DNA of 64,000 nt from contig NZ_NPJI01000013.1 of the NCBI RefSeq assembly GCF_002251435.1, forward strand, positions 239,514 through 303,513, in the 5' to 3' direction. Positions 63,358-64,000 of the stretch are shown here, piece after piece. This stretch comes from Prevotella sp. P2-180. Lineage in GTDB: Bacteria > Bacteroidota > Bacteroidia > Bacteroidales > Bacteroidaceae. Position 1 is the first letter of the stretch, and each line of letters starts with the position of its first letter. Both the position numbers and the translations under genes were made by a program. Under the pieces are notes generated by a model, which searched no databases, was not told the origin of the DNA, and saw only the letters and a list, made by a program, of their open reading frames with translations.

Positions 63358-63760
63358 TCACATAAGTGACATTAATTCGTCAATTGTATATACAGGAATT
63401 ACAGATTTCCTAAAATCCTTCTTATTTCTCGTTACTATACAATCAGCAAAAGTATCCATAGCAGTCATGCTTTGCACAGAATCCTCATAGTCCTGCCAAT
63501 CAGAATCGAGTGATTTGATTACAACATCAGCTTGTAAATCACATACTGTTACAAAAGACAATATGGATTTTATACGTTGCTTAACAATTGGCAACTCATA
63601 TTTCCTGCCTATATATAGTATTAACTATAGACAACGAAGACGTGACTAAATCAAATTGACCAATACTGCCAAGAGCGAATAATCCCTTAGCTTCTTCATA
63701 AAAAGGAACTCTTTTACAGACAAAATCAATAAGAATATTTGTATCTAAATATACTTTCAT
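63358..63760 (-). pseudogene. PIN-domain toxin gene with frameshift
   Basis: The minus strand from 63760 reads MKVYLDTNILIDFVCKRVPF ... SLSIVNTIYR and stops at about 63595; the remaining PIN domain (KYELPIVKQRIKSILSF ... DTFADCIVTRN ... YTIDELMSLM) continues in another frame from about 63610 to 63358. The break is in a short TATATATA run (about 63611-63618): restoring one TA unit gives the usual NTxYIGRKY. It has all PIN acidic residues when joined. The start overlaps the antitoxin stop by 4 bp. It is probably inactivated, or switched by repeat slippage. Confidence 0.8.
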
Positions 63761-63984
63761 AGAATATATTTCTCTATTCTTGCATCCCTTCCATTTTCAT
63801 CTACAGGAACAGACACCGTTTGTTCATCAGCCATTATCGCATCCATTGCTTCTAATGCTCTTTTGTATTCCATACTATCAAGCACAGATTTTCTTGGCTT
63901 TATTGGATGCGAATCTATGAAGTTACGGACAGCAGACTCAAAAAGGCCAGCAACGCTCATTCGTTTTTTCCCAGCATATAGCAT
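63757..63984 (-). CDS. Antitoxin-like protein paired with the PIN gene (possibly 5'-truncated)
   Basis: 75 residues as read from ATG 63984 (MLYAGKKRMSVAGLFESAV). Related antitoxins (DUF6364-type) carry about 15-20 more residues in front, with a '..KEAMLYAGKK' continuity; here the codons for KEA are present but are preceded by a TAG stop at about 63994-63996. The protein may therefore lack its N-terminal strand, or the real 5' end is displaced by a frameshift beyond the window edge. The ATGA overlap with the PIN gene shows they are an operon. Confidence 0.65.
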   Translation of the reverse strand: MLYAGKKRMSVAGLFESAVRNFIDSHPIKPRKSVLDSMEYKRALEAMDAIMADEQTVSVPVDENGRDARIEKYIL

Positions 63985-64000
63985 TGCCTCCTTCTACCAG

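Overview
The window looks like a chromosomal piece of a Bacteroidales genome, most likely Prevotellaceae (Prevotella or a close relative from gut or rumen). The evidence is: promoters of the Bacteroidetes type (TTTG, about 20 bp, TAnnTTTG) in front of many genes; no Shine-Dalgarno sequences; type IX secretion genes porU and porV; a hybrid two-component regulator with a reg_prop sensor; GH97, GH67, GH43 and GH5 glycosidases; and a xylan locus with the gene content known from Prevotella.

Region 1 (1-18.5 kb, all minus strand) is a composite defence operon. Its backbone is a type 1 BREX system in canonical order: brxA, brxB, brxC, pglX, pglZ (pglZ runs off the left edge; brxL would lie beyond it). 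Three additions are built into it. A prokaryotic Argonaute with no recognisable PIWI catalytic residues and an unrecognised 373-residue partner sit at the head. A Septu-like ATPase and HNH nuclease pair (ptuA, ptuB) lies between brxC and pglX. A self-inhibited type Fic protein with a winged helix lies between pglX and pglZ. The spacing is a few bases to about 100 bp, except for a 178-bp gap before pglZ filled by five 41-bp tandem repeats. A small DUF6266-like gene with a good promoter lies upstream. This Argonaute-BREX-Septu-Fic composite is the best candidate for an undescribed system.

Region 2 (18.7-29.5 kb) is a carbohydrate locus: an xynR-like hybrid sensor-regulator and a GH67 alpha-glucuronidase on the minus strand, and divergently a GPH-family sugar transporter and a cytoplasmic GH43 beta-xylosidase on the plus strand. 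A GH97 enzyme follows convergently. Its upstream region carries a 16-bp LacI-type operator, which recurs upstream of the secreted alpha-amylase at 51.7 kb, and a divergent small-RNA candidate.

Region 3 (29.9-55.4 kb) is mostly housekeeping and cell-envelope: two glycosyltransferases, ribD, a 1409-residue fused double histidine kinase whose first kinase half is degenerate, an RNase H, argS, a GH5 endoglucanase, a metallophosphoesterase, tcdA bracketed by two 220-235-bp MITE-like repeats, an FAA hydrolase in an apparent operon with porU and porV, ispF, a structured RNA candidate of about 280 nt, a T9SS-exported alpha-amylase, a coiled-coil lipoprotein with rsmI, tdk, an AI-2E family permease and tRNA-Lys(UUU).

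Region 4 (55.4-64 kb), downstream of the tRNA, is a decaying accessory island: AAA ATPases (one truncated), an AlbA_2 protein, a RelB-PIN module flanked by two fragments of the same glycosyltransferase gene, an orphan antitoxin, an AbiE toxin-antitoxin pair followed by a large palindrome, and a frameshifted PIN toxin with its antitoxin. Short repeats recur between these genes. No transposase or CRISPR array was seen.
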